A stretch of 64,000 bases of DNA, from contig NZ_BAJN01000005.1 of the NCBI RefSeq assembly GCF_000613725.1, positions 1-64,000 on the forward strand, read 5' to 3'. The notes under the pieces were generated by a model that was given only the letters and a program-made list of their open reading frames with translations, was not told the origin of the DNA and made no database searches. The position numbers and the translations under genes are program-made. Of the stretch, positions 36,946 through 45,334 are shown piece after piece. Position 1 is the first letter of the stretch; each line of letters begins with the position of its first letter. The stretch comes from Hoylesella pleuritidis JCM 14110 (GTDB lineage: Bacteria > Bacteroidota > Bacteroidia > Bacteroidales > Bacteroidaceae).

Positions 36946-37643
36946 TATTTAATGGATGCGCGTTCGATATATTTGTCTATTTCCTGACTCTGAACGAGCG
37001 GAGATGTGACATATTTCTTCTTGATATCTTGATAAAGAGACAATGCTTCGTCTTTCTTATTCTGGTTTTCGAGAATTTCGCCAGCCTGCAACAGAAAGAT
37101 CGGTGAGAGACTATAATTAGCTCCATCGGCTGCTTTCGAGTCGGCCATATCCGCTGCTTTCTTCAAATTACTTACCGCTTTATCCAATTGATTGAGATGA
37201 GCGTAAACGTTGCCGAGTGCGGCAACAGCTGCAGGACTCACCATTGCGTCACTCGAAGGTGAATAAGCGTCAAGCGCCTGCTGTGCTTCTTTCCATTTAC
37301 CAAGATTTGCATAGCAAAGACCTGCATAAAGATGAGCCAAATTCGCGGCGTCTGTCCCACTGTAATCAGAAGCAATCGCATTGAAGCCTGCATAGCCTTG
37401 ACCATCGCCGTTAAGTGCTTTATCAAATATTTCATTGTTAAAATACTCCTGCCCTTTAGCCAATGCCGTACTCGCTTTTTCTTCCCGCGGACCGGCAAAG
37501 AGTGATTTGTAAGCAAAAAAGCCTGCAATCACAATGACAATTGCGGCTACTGCAATGAAGATCGGCTTTCTGTATTTGGTCAGAAAAGCCTCAGACTTCG
37601 GTTGAGCCTCGTTAGCGGCTCCTTGAACGTGTTTGTTTGCCAT
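36945..37643 (-). CDS. Membrane-anchored tetratricopeptide-repeat protein
   Basis: 232 residues. Cytoplasmic N-terminus, one helix ([21 protein letters not shown], residues 28-48), then TPR-like repeats ([60 protein letters not shown]). The layout resembles YfgM-type periplasmic chaperone-associated proteins, without proof of that role. First gene before ribH. Confidence 0.85.
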   Translation of the reverse strand: MANKHVQGAANEAQPKSEAFLTKYRKPIFIAVAAIVIVIAGFFAYKSLFAGPREEKASTALAKGQEYFNNEIFDKALNGDGQGYAGFNAIASDYSGTDAANLAHLYAGLCYANLGKWKEAQQALDAYSPSSDAMVSPAAVAALGNVYAHLNQLDKAVSNLKKAADMADSKAADGANYSLSPIFLLQAGEILENQNKKDEALSLYQDIKKKYVTSPLVQSQEIDKYIERASIK

Positions 37644-37684
37644 TATCTTTATTCGTTTTATATGTTCCTGTTTTATAAGCGTGG

Positions 37685-37692
37685 CAAAATTA
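37685..37692 (-). promoter_or_regulatory. -7 element for the TPR-ribH operon
   Basis: TAATTTTG on the minus strand, about 42 nt before the TPR gene start. Confidence 0.45.
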
Positions 37693-37756
37693 CTGATTTT
37701 CTCTCACATTCTGAAATATATTCTTTACTTTTTTCGTTTTTCACTACTGAAACCCT

Positions 37757-37764
37757 TAACTTTG
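37757..37764 (+). promoter_or_regulatory. -7 element for recF
   Basis: TAACTTTG on the plus strand, about 27 nt before ATG 37791. Confidence 0.5.
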
Positions 37765-37790
37765 CAGTATCGAAGACAGATACGAAGCAA

Positions 37791-38909
37791 ATGATTTTAC
37801 AGAACATCTCTATTTTGAATTATAAGAACATACGGGCGGCAAATTTGGAACTGTCACCCAAGATGAATTGTTTGATCGGACACAACGGCGAAGGAAAGAC
37901 AAACTTCCTCGATGCAGTGTATTATCTCTCGTTCTGTCGCAGCGCATTCAACTCTATCGACTCGCAACTCATTACCCACGGAACCGACTTTTTCGTACTC
38001 GAAGGTCTCTATCTGACTGACGACGGCGATGAGGAAAGCATTTATTGCGGGATGAAGCGCGGCGTGAAAAAGCATTTCAAACGGAATAAAAAGGAATATA
38101 AGCGGCTGTCGCAACATATCGGACTGATTCCGCTGATCTTCGTATCACCTGCCGACTCGGCACTGATCGAGGGCGGCAGCGACACGCGGCGACATCTGAT
38201 GGATGTCGTTATCGCACAGTATGATCGCACTTATATCGAGGCATTGGCGCTCTATAACAAAGCGCTTCAGCAGCGTAATGCTTTGTTGAAGATGGAACAA
38301 GAGCCCGATCCGGCACTGATGGAGATTTGGGAACAGCAAATGGCAGAGCAGGGTGAGATTCTTTTTGAAAGGCGTACAGCTTTTGTCGAGCAACTCACTC
38401 CGATCTTTCAGGATATCCACAACCAACTCTCGGGCGGCAAAGAAACCGTCACACTCCGTTATATCTCGCACTGCCAGCGCGGCCCATTGCTGCAAATCAT
38501 CCAACGCGACCGACAGAAAGACCGTGCCGTAGGCTTTTCCCTACACGGCATCCATCGTGATGACTTAGAGATGTTGATCGACGGTTATCAGATGAAACGC
38601 GAAGGAAGCCAGGGGCAAAACAAGACTTATGTACTGGCTTTAAAGCTCGCCCAATTTGATTTTCTCCGTCGCACGGCTTCTCAAACCACACCATTACTGC
38701 TCTTGGACGATATTTTCGATAAACTCGATGCCCGTCGCGTAGAACAAATTGTACACTTAGTCTCGGGCGAAAACTTCGGACAAATATTCATTACAGACAC
38801 CAATCGCGATCATCTTGACCGCATTCTCCGCAGTGGTTCATTCGACTACAAACTCTTCAACGTGGCCGACGGAGAAATCACCGAGAAGAAAGGAGACACC
38901 GGTGTTTAA
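37791..38909 (+). CDS. recF: DNA replication and repair protein RecF
   Basis: SMC-like ATPase that helps load RecA at gaps. 372 residues from ATG 37791 (MILQNISILNYKNIRAANLE). Walker A is GHNGEGKTNFLDAVYYL, the signature region is LHGIHRDDLE...GSQGQNKTYVLALKL, and Walker B is PLLLLDDIFDKLD. The frame is open to 37602, but the promoter and homology exclude that. Its stop codon overlaps the GTG start of the next gene. Confidence 0.93.
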   Translation: MILQNISILNYKNIRAANLELSPKMNCLIGHNGEGKTNFLDAVYYLSFCRSAFNSIDSQLITHGTDFFVLEGLYLTDDGDEESIYCGMKRGVKKHFKRNKKEYKRLSQHIGLIPLIFVSPADSALIEGGSDTRRHLMDVVIAQYDRTYIEALALYNKALQQRNALLKMEQEPDPALMEIWEQQMAEQGEILFERRTAFVEQLTPIFQDIHNQLSGGKETVTLRYISHCQRGPLLQIIQRDRQKDRAVGFSLHGIHRDDLEMLIDGYQMKREGSQGQNKTYVLALKLAQFDFLRRTASQTTPLLLLDDIFDKLDARRVEQIVHLVSGENFGQIFITDTNRDHLDRILRSGSFDYKLFNVADGEITEKKGDTGV

Positions 38910-39192
38910 ACGCGACGTACTGCCTTTGGGCCAAATCCTACAACGATTGTTACGCGAAGAGGGTTTTGAAACACCGCTTAACCAAAAGCGATTAGTGGAA
39001 TCGTGGAGCAAAGTGGCAGGTCCTACAGTGGCGCGCTACACCTCCGAGACCTTCATCAAAAATCAAACACTCTTTGTCAAGATACTCAATCCTGCCCTTC
39101 GGCAAGACCTTTCGATGATGCGCAGCCAACTCGTGCGCCGTCTCAATGCTGAAGTGGGAAGTCAGGTCATCACTGATGTCAGGGTTTATTGA
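38902..39192 (+). CDS. DUF721 (DciA-like) protein
   Basis: 96 residues from GTG 38902 (VFKRDVLPLGQILQRLLREE), overlapping the recF stop by 8 bp, so translation is coupled. The DUF721 pattern is visible: VESWSKVAGPTVARYTSETF and LFVKILNPALRQDLSMMRSQ. DciA proteins in other bacteria load the replicative helicase. The recF-DUF721 pairing is common near replication genes. Confidence 0.85.
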   Translation: MFKRDVLPLGQILQRLLREEGFETPLNQKRLVESWSKVAGPTVARYTSETFIKNQTLFVKILNPALRQDLSMMRSQLVRRLNAEVGSQVITDVRVY

Positions 39193-39295
39193 CAATTGAT
39201 CGTCAGTATTCGGATTCCGGATAAAAGAACAAAACGGATGCAACGAAAGGGCTCTTATATATGTCTAAAATCTAAATGTATAGAAAATGTCTTGC

Positions 39296-39427
39296 AATTA
39301 ACTGTCAGACGCCGGCCAATCAACTGTTAAACGCCGGTCAATCAACTGTTAAACGCCGGTCAACTAACCGTTAAACGCAGTGCACTTAACGGTTAGTTGC
39401 ACTGCGTTTAACGGCTTTTCATTTTCC
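39296..39427. repeat. Six degenerate 22-bp tandem repeats (family A)
   Basis: Units start at 39296, 39318, 39340, 39362, 39384 and 39406, all exactly 22 bp. Units 2 and 3 are identical (AATCAACTGTTAAACGCCGG...). The core CAACTGTTAAACGC matches the array at 20987-21095. Units 4 and 5 face each other (GTTAAACGCAGTGC and GCACTGCGTTTAAC around them), giving a hairpin. Located between the converging DUF721 and mnmA genes. Confidence 0.85.
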
Positions 39428-39445
39428 GTTTAAAAATAACGACAT

Positions 39446-40519
39446 TCACTCCGCGATCTCTCCGCTACCGAAACAGCGGTGATGCTGCTCATCATAAACC
39501 ACACAAAACTGACCGGGAGCTACACCTTGCAGCAACTCCGAAGAGTGAACGAGATATTCGCCAGCAGCAGTCTGCTCCATCCGTGCTGAATGAAATTCGG
39601 GTGTATGGCGAATTTTGAAAGTTACATTCACCATTTCCACAGGTTCGGTCAGGAAGTGGAAATCCCGTATTTTGAAATCTTTCTTATAAGCCGTAAGCGG
39701 TTCGTAACCTTTGCTTACATAGAGAATATTTTGTGCAATATCCTTTTTCACGGCATACCAAGGGCCACCGCCGAAACCCAATCCGTGACGTTGGCCGATA
39801 GTATGAAACCAAAGTCCCTTATGCCGGCCTATTTTTCGCCCAGTCTCCAACTCCAACACATCGCCCGAATTCTCACCAAGGTATCGACGAATATAGTCAT
39901 TATAGTTGACCTTTCCTAAGAAACAGATTCCCTGACTGTCTTTGCGCTTAGCATTGATCAGATGTTCGCGCTCGGCTATTCGGCGCACATCGTCTTTCAT
40001 ATAATGACCAATGGGAAAGAGCGCTTTCTTCAATTGCCAACCGTAAATCTGTGCAAGAAAATCCGTTTGATCCTTAACGGGATCCGGACTGGTTGTCAGC
40101 CATTTCTTACCGGCGATGATCTCGGTCTGTGCATAATGCCCCGTAGCTATCAAGTCATACCGATGCCCCGCCTTTTCATCAAAAGCGCCGAACTTGATAA
40201 GTCTGTTACACATTACATCCGGATTAGGCGTGAAACCCGCCCGCACCTTATCCATCGTATAACGAGTCACCTCATCCCAATACTCCCGATGACAGTCAAC
40301 CACTTCCAAACGACAACCGAATCGTCGAGCCACAATCGTTGCCATCTCCAAATCTTCTTCCGAAGAACAATCCCAAGCCTCATTCTCGTCGGGGCCAATC
40401 TTGATATAAAAGCAATCGGGATGCAATCCGTACTGCGCCAACTCGTAAACCACAACCGAACTATCCACGCCTCCCGACAGGAGTACGGCTATCCGTTTAT
40501 CCGTCAAATTCTCATTCAT
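39446..40519 (-). CDS. mnmA: tRNA-specific 2-thiouridylase MnmA
   Basis: Thiolates U34 of tRNA Glu, Gln and Lys. 357 residues from ATG 40519 (MNENLTDKRIAVLLSGGVDS). PP-loop SGGVDSS, catalytic cysteines in NPDVMCNRLIKFGAF and SQGICFLGKVNY, and HTIGQRHGLGFGG. The frame is open to 40654, but a -7 element at 40525-40532 points to a leaderless transcript from 40519. The sulfur donor chain (TusA-like domain) also occurs in the fusion at 42-44 kb. Confidence 0.94.
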   Translation of the reverse strand: MNENLTDKRIAVLLSGGVDSSVVVYELAQYGLHPDCFYIKIGPDENEAWDCSSEEDLEMATIVARRFGCRLEVVDCHREYWDEVTRYTMDKVRAGFTPNPDVMCNRLIKFGAFDEKAGHRYDLIATGHYAQTEIIAGKKWLTTSPDPVKDQTDFLAQIYGWQLKKALFPIGHYMKDDVRRIAEREHLINAKRKDSQGICFLGKVNYNDYIRRYLGENSGDVLELETGRKIGRHKGLWFHTIGQRHGLGFGGGPWYAVKKDIAQNILYVSKGYEPLTAYKKDFKIRDFHFLTEPVEMVNVTFKIRHTPEFHSARMEQTAAGEYLVHSSELLQGVAPGQFCVVYDEQHHRCFGSGEIAE

Positions 40520-40524
40520 AGTTG

Positions 40525-40532
40525 CAAACTTA
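40525..40532 (-). promoter_or_regulatory. -7 element directly before mnmA
   Basis: TAAGTTTG on the minus strand. Normal spacing would start the mRNA at the ATG itself. Confidence 0.45.
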
Positions 40533-40585
40533 CGCATTTTTTCCGAATTTCGCCTATGAACCCATTCAAAATACAATAAAAATGT

Positions 40586-40593
40586 TATCTTTG
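40586..40593 (+). promoter_or_regulatory. -7 element for the AlkD-like gene
   Basis: TATCTTTG on the plus strand, about 23 nt before ATG 40616. Confidence 0.5.
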
Positions 40594-40615
40594 CAGCCAT
40601 TAAAACACCAAACGG

Positions 40616-41323
40616 ATGACAACTTTCACAGAAACGATTACCGCCGAACTGCAAGTGCTCTCACAAGAAGAAAAGCGCCGAATACTGCCGCGCTTTTTCA
40701 AAACAGGCAAAGGCGAATATGGTGAAGGCGACAAATTCTTAGGCGTTGTGGTGCCGAACGTGAGGGCGGTAGCACGGAAACACAAAGAGGCAAGTCTCGA
40801 CGAAGTGCGCGATCTGATGAGTTCAGTATGGCACGAAGTACGTCTCTGCGCGCTGCTCATAATGGTCGAGCGATGCAAACGTGCCGATAACACGACCCGC
40901 AAGGCATTTTTCAACCTCTACCTATCGCTCACAGAGCGCATCAATAACTGGGATTTGGTCGACCTTTCCTGCCGTTTCATCGTCGGCGAATATCTATTAG
41001 ACAAGCCGCGCGACATCCTCTACCGTCTTGCAGACAGCCCGTTGCTATGGGACAACCGCATCGCCATCGTGTCCACCTATGCCTTTATACGGCTCAATCA
41101 GCTCGATGATACGTTCACATTAGCCACCCAAATGATGGCACATCCACACGACCTGATGCACAAAGCCATCGGTTGGATGCTGCGCGAAGCCGGCAAGCGC
41201 GATGAACCAAGGCTCCACGAGTATATCCTGCACCATCGGAGAGAAATGTCTCGCACAATGCTGCGATATGCCATCGAGAAATTTTCGCCTCAGATCCGAG
41301 CCCAATTAATGGCTCGTCCCTAA
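40616..41323 (+). CDS. DNA alkylation repair protein, AlkD-like HEAT-repeat glycosylase
   Basis: 235 residues of paired helices. Family marks are GDKFLGVVVPNVRAVARKH, INNWDLVDLSCRFIVGEYL (with the WDLVD aspartate used for base excision in AlkD) and LWDNRIAIVSTYAFIRLNQL. It excises alkylated purines in characterised relatives. Divergent from mnmA, convergent with a MarR gene 3 bp away. Confidence 0.9.
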   Translation: MTTFTETITAELQVLSQEEKRRILPRFFKTGKGEYGEGDKFLGVVVPNVRAVARKHKEASLDEVRDLMSSVWHEVRLCALLIMVERCKRADNTTRKAFFNLYLSLTERINNWDLVDLSCRFIVGEYLLDKPRDILYRLADSPLLWDNRIAIVSTYAFIRLNQLDDTFTLATQMMAHPHDLMHKAIGWMLREAGKRDEPRLHEYILHHRREMSRTMLRYAIEKFSPQIRAQLMARP

Positions 41324-41326
41324 TCG

Positions 41327-41680
41327 TTACAACGCCTCTTTCAATACGTTGGGAATCTCGATTTCGTTGCATTTAATGATTTCCAACTTGCGAACACCTT
41401 CTTCTGAAAGCGAAAAATTCATCTGCCGATGGTCGCGCTGCCCCATCACACGATGAACAAAATGTTTGTCTTCGACCTGCCGAATGAGTTTCGATGCAAT
41501 CGAAGGAAGCACTCCGAGCGCTCGGGCGATATCGCCCGACGTCATATCGCCCTCTTCACTCAATGTACAGAGCAACATCGCCTCGTTGATGCTCAGGGAA
41601 AATTGTGCCTCAAAAGTGTCTTCAAATACGGATATGGCACGGTAAATATCACGTATTTTGCAAATCGTATTCTTATCCAT
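41327..41680 (-). CDS. MarR-family transcriptional regulator
   Basis: 117 residues with a winged helix-turn-helix: MTSGDIARALGVLPSIASKL as the recognition helix region and FVHRVMGQRDHRQMNFSLSE as the wing. The dimer helices are at both ends. The ligand is unknown. The 355-bp gap upstream separates it from the sulfur-carrier oxidoreductase gene, which points the same way. Confidence 0.88.
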   Translation of the reverse strand: MDKNTICKIRDIYRAISVFEDTFEAQFSLSINEAMLLCTLSEEGDMTSGDIARALGVLPSIASKLIRQVEDKHFVHRVMGQRDHRQMNFSLSEEGVRKLEIIKCNEIEIPNVLKEAL

Positions 41681-41779
41681 TGTTTGTAGTTTTTTTAATT
41701 TTTAATTGATCAGTTTTTTCAAGTCATTAAACTTTGAGTTGCCGGTCTGTCGGTTTTCCGTATCGAAAAAGGAGAAACC

Positions 41780-41999
41780 CACGAACTTTTCCACCTAAAA
41801 CACACATCGTTTCCCGATAAAAACAACATCGTTTTCGACGAAAGATGACGCCGCTTTCAGCAAAAGAACTATACTTCTCAATAAAAGACATTACTGCTTT
41901 TGAAGAAAAAGTACGGACCTTTTATCAAAAAAGTACGGACTTTTTGCCCGAAAGGTACGGACTTTTTCAGTGAAAAGTCCGTACCTTTTTCAGTGCACA
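41780..41999. repeat. Ten degenerate 22-bp tandem repeats (family B)
   Basis: Consecutive 22-bp units start at 41780, 41802, 41824, 41846, 41868, 41890, 41912, 41934, 41956 and 41978. Each contains a variable loop flanked by CTTTT and AAAAG-like arms (for example CTTTCAGCAAAAG, CTTTTGAAGAAAAAG). GTACGG recurs at 41911, 41933 and 41955. The array covers most of the 41681-42035 gap; the remainder shows nothing else. Confidence 0.8.
41951..41988 (-). terminator. Hairpin within array B, probable terminator of the gene at 42036-44477
   Basis: AAAGGTACGGACTTTT (41951-41966) with its exact complement at 41973-41988, loop of 6. It lies about 48 bp after the minus-strand stop codon. Confidence 0.55.
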
Positions 42000-42035
42000 C
42001 TCGCATCATTCCGCAACATACTCATTTACAACATA

Positions 42036-44477
42036 TTATATAAACAGGTTTACATTGGCATTTTCGGCCCGTTCCATATATGTGGCCACACCGCCGACGG
42101 TAACCCCGTCTATCAATTCTTCTCTCTGCACCCCCATCATATCCATCGACATCTGGCAGGCTATGAACTCGACACCATTGTCCAAGGCTTGCTGACGCAG
42201 CTTCTCGAGCGAATCGATGTTCTTTTTCTTCATTATATAGCGCATCATTCGGTCGCCGAGGCCGAGCATACTCATCTGTGAAAGGCGCAGTTTTCGGGAG
42301 TCGGACGGCATCATCCACGAGAACATTCGCCCGAAAATGTCTTTCTTTACCGCCGGTTTCCGCTCTCTCTTAATCACGTTCAGTCCCCAAAACGTAAAGA
42401 AAACAGACACTTTATGCCCCGTTGCGGCGGCTCCGTTGGCCAGTACGAACGTGGCCAATGCGCGGTCGAGATCATCGCTGAACATTATCAGTGTCTTGTT
42501 TTTGCTGTCCGTCAATGTCTGTACTTCCCGTCTATGAGAAGAGGCTTTCTCAACGACCACCGTATGATAGCCTCCGTCGGCATTCATCTCAACGATTTTG
42601 TTGCCCGTAGACTTGCACCACGCCCCTGCATCACGAGGGAATCCCGCATCCGTGGCTTGCACCTCCACACGATCACCAACGGTTGCATTGTCCATCGCTT
42701 TCTTCAACTTCATAATAGGGCCGGGGCACTGCAAACCGCACGCATCAACCTTAATGACCTGCCGGCATTCGTCGGCTGTCCGGAGCGGTACCGTCGGACA
42801 AGATGAAGACTCGCGACGCCTTACATTCAATACGGGCATCGTGGCTAATGAATAGATCTGATATCCGCCCGAGAGATTCCACACATCGGCATATCCGCGC
42901 CCCATCAGAATGCGCTGAGCCAAATAGCCTCGCAATCCCACAGCACAGAAAATGACGATCTTCTTGTTGCGAGGTATCTCGCAGATACGCTCTCGCAGAT
43001 CATCGAGCGGTATATTTACGGCACCTTCGATCGTACCGAGTTCGAACTCGGCAGGTGTTCGCACGTCGAGCAACAGCACCTGCGAACGGTCGGTATCGCG
43101 CAGTTTGCGCCAATCAATCACCGGCATTGCCCCACTAATAATATTGCTTGCCGCATATCCGGCAATGGCAATCGGATCCTTGGCCGACGAGAACGGCGGA
43201 GCATAACACTGTTCGGTCTTGATCAGGTCGTAGACAGTTCCGCCCTGCTTGATGATCTGCGCAATCTGGTCGATACGCTTGTCCACACCGTTGTTGCCTA
43301 CACACTGCGCTCCGAAAAGGCGCCCGTCTGTCGGACTGAATGTGAGTTTCAGCGTCAACGGGAATGCCCCAGGATAATATCCGGCGTGAGAAAGCGATAC
43401 TGTCGTACTGCTCCGATAGTCTACTCCCATCTGTTTCAATCGTTTGGCCGGTAGTCCTGTCGTTCCGACAACCAGATCGAAAACTTTGGCAATGGCTGTC
43501 CCGATAGCTCCTTCATATTCGGTCTGATTACCGAAGACCATATTATCGGCCACAATACGTCCCTGCCGGTTGGCCGGTCCCGCCAAATAATTCAGCCACG
43601 GCTTACCCGTGAGCGGATGCGTGAATTCTATTGCATCGCCCACAGCATATACGTCGGGGGCCGAAGTCTCTAAAAACGCATTCACCTTAATACCGCGTTC
43701 GCCTAAATCAATACCCGCTTTAACGGCTAAATCGGTAACAGGACGCACGCCGATAGACAACAACACCATATCCGCCTCGATCTTTTCGTCACTGCTAAGG
43801 TATACAGCAATACGGTTATTCAACCGTTCAAACCGCTCTACTCCTTGCCGTAAATATAGACTCATCCCTTTATCCAACAAATGGCGATGCACGTGAGAAG
43901 CTATTGAAAAGTCGACCGGAGCCATCACTTGCTCTGCCATCTCAATGATAGAAACAGGTATACCGGCATTATGCAGATTCTCGGCCATCTCTAAGCCGAT
44001 AAAACCACCGCCGACAACTACGGCATCCCGCACCGCGTGTGTATCCAAATAATTCTTGATTCGGTCGGTATCTTCAACATTGCGCAGGGTAAAAATACCT
44101 TCTGTTTCAATGCCTTTGATCGGAGGACGCATCGGAGCAGAACCCGGCGAAAGTAAAAGTTTGTCATAATGTTCCGTATATTCCGTTCCATCAATACGCC
44201 GCACAGATATTCTTTTACCGACAGTATCGATACCAACAACTTCATTTTCCACCCGTACATCAATATTAAATCTGCGTCCGAACGACTCGGGTGTCTGCAC
44301 AAAGAGCTTCTCCCGCTCTTTGATAATACCCCCGACATAATAAGGCAGACCGCAATTGGCATACGAGATATACTTCCCTTTCTCGATCAATACAATCTCC
44401 GCACTCTCGTCGGCACGACGAATCCGTGCCGCAGCAGTAGCTCCTCCCGCCACGCCTCCTATAATAATATGCTTCAT
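42036..44477 (-). CDS. Four-domain CoA-disulfide reductase / rhodanese / TusA / DsrE-like sulfur-handling protein
   Basis: 813 residues. 1-445: FAD- and NAD(P)H-dependent disulfide reductase (IIIGGVAGGATAAARIRR; single redox cysteine C42 in YANCGLPYYVGG; VVVGGGFIGLEMAENL). About 455-555: rhodanese with catalytic cysteine in IVIFCAVGLRG. About 575-650: TusA-like sulfur carrier with CGLQCPGPIMKLKKA. About 660-813: DsrE/DsrF-like domain with CQMSMDMMG. Such fusions probably pass persulfide sulfur between domains while reducing a disulfide or polysulfide; the direct substrate is unknown. Own promoter at 44511. Confidence 0.9.
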   Translation of the reverse strand: MKHIIIGGVAGGATAAARIRRADESAEIVLIEKGKYISYANCGLPYYVGGIIKEREKLFVQTPESFGRRFNIDVRVENEVVGIDTVGKRISVRRIDGTEYTEHYDKLLLSPGSAPMRPPIKGIETEGIFTLRNVEDTDRIKNYLDTHAVRDAVVVGGGFIGLEMAENLHNAGIPVSIIEMAEQVMAPVDFSIASHVHRHLLDKGMSLYLRQGVERFERLNNRIAVYLSSDEKIEADMVLLSIGVRPVTDLAVKAGIDLGERGIKVNAFLETSAPDVYAVGDAIEFTHPLTGKPWLNYLAGPANRQGRIVADNMVFGNQTEYEGAIGTAIAKVFDLVVGTTGLPAKRLKQMGVDYRSSTTVSLSHAGYYPGAFPLTLKLTFSPTDGRLFGAQCVGNNGVDKRIDQIAQIIKQGGTVYDLIKTEQCYAPPFSSAKDPIAIAGYAASNIISGAMPVIDWRKLRDTDRSQVLLLDVRTPAEFELGTIEGAVNIPLDDLRERICEIPRNKKIVIFCAVGLRGYLAQRILMGRGYADVWNLSGGYQIYSLATMPVLNVRRRESSSCPTVPLRTADECRQVIKVDACGLQCPGPIMKLKKAMDNATVGDRVEVQATDAGFPRDAGAWCKSTGNKIVEMNADGGYHTVVVEKASSHRREVQTLTDSKNKTLIMFSDDLDRALATFVLANGAAATGHKVSVFFTFWGLNVIKRERKPAVKKDIFGRMFSWMMPSDSRKLRLSQMSMLGLGDRMMRYIMKKKNIDSLEKLRQQALDNGVEFIACQMSMDMMGVQREELIDGVTVGGVATYMERAENANVNLFI

Positions 44478-44510
44478 AAACTATTCAATATTTTACTCAA
44501 TTAATGGCTG

Positions 44511-44518
44511 CAAAGTTA
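44511..44518 (-). promoter_or_regulatory. -7 element for the four-domain oxidoreductase gene
   Basis: TAACTTTG on the minus strand, about 34 nt before the start codon. Confidence 0.5.
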
Positions 44519-44699
44519 CAAAAAAGATTTTACAAAGAATATTTTCCAATCGAAAATAGATATAGAATTAAAAATATTACATCGTTTTATATGCAAGTCA
44601 TATGATGTTAGTTTCCTCGGTTAATTACAACATATCAGAATTATTTGATCAATCGTCTTAGTATCTCTAAATACTATCCGAAATAGGATAAAACAAATA
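44519..44699. other. Intergenic stretch, nothing recognised
   Basis: AT-rich sequence between the oxidoreductase promoter and the tmRNA terminator. I see no ORF or repeat that I can support. Confidence 0.4.
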
Positions 44700-44729
44700 A
44701 TTGCCGTAACTTCAATGAGTTACGACAAT
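44700..44729 (-). terminator. Terminator of tmRNA
   Basis: ATTGCCGTAACT (44700-44711) with AGTTACGACAAT (44718-44729), one G-U pair. The minus strand continues TTATTTGTTTT. Confidence 0.7.
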
Positions 44730-44778
44730 TACCTCTTCTAATCTTTTCCTTGTATCTCCTACTTCAGAGAATATTGAG

Positions 44779-45175
44779 TGGAGCTGGAGGGAGTCGAACC
44801 CTCGTCCAAACAGGGAAACCATACGCTTTCTACACGCTTATTCCGGATTTCAATTTTCGTGCTGAGGCAAGACCCGGACCACCAACTACAACCTTAGCCT
44901 CTAAATTTCATACGCCAAGCGAGGCATTGACGCACTATTTCCGATTTACTTGCACCGCTTGGACAAAGAACTTCGGAACAACAGCCTTTGAGCGATGTCT
45001 CGTCCTGTCACCTGGTGACGGGATCAAGCCAGTAACCTACTGTACTTCGGTTAGGCAGCGAGAGCGTAGTTATTTTCGCCAATTAAATTCTTGATAACTG
45101 AGATTATGGAGCCAGCCACCGATGCTCCGCGTGCTTACATACCATTTCATCCCGCTGTCAAATCCCGTCAACCCC
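44779..45175 (-). ncRNA. ssrA: Transfer-messenger RNA
   Basis: Rescues stalled ribosomes and tags the product for degradation. The 5' end GGGGTTGACGGGATTTGACA (45175) pairs with the 3' acceptor CAGCTCC. The T-arm GAGGGTTCGACTCCCTC is near 44790. The 3' CCA is not encoded. The resume ORF at 45080-45051 encodes GENNYALAA then TAA. About 397 nt long. Confidence 0.95.
45051..45080 (-). other. tmRNA tag-peptide reading frame
   Basis: GGC GAA AAT AAC TAC GCT CTC GCT GCC TAA encodes GENNYALAA; with the alanine carried by tmRNA the tag is AGENNYALAA. The ending ALAA is the usual ClpXP degron. Confidence 0.9.
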
Positions 45176-45296
45176 ATTATAATCATTTGGTGTTAATTGA
45201 CAAAGGAGGATTTTGCAAAATTACAAAAAACAAATGAGAGACACAAATAAATCACGCAATTTGTTTAATAATAGTCGTATTCCCACAAAAAATATC

Positions 45297-45304
45297 TATC
45301 TTTG
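45297..45304 (+). promoter_or_regulatory. -7 element for the SLBB export gene
   Basis: TATCTTTG. A transcript start near 45311 rules out the frame's earliest codon (45302) and supports ATG 45335. Confidence 0.55.
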
Positions 45305-45334
45305 CAAGAAATCAAAGAATTCTCCGTTCTAACA

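Noticed and set aside
44750..45094. Open reading frame of 114 codons on the plus strand
   Set aside because: It is antisense to tmRNA, whose acceptor, T-arm and tag frame are clear on the minus strand.
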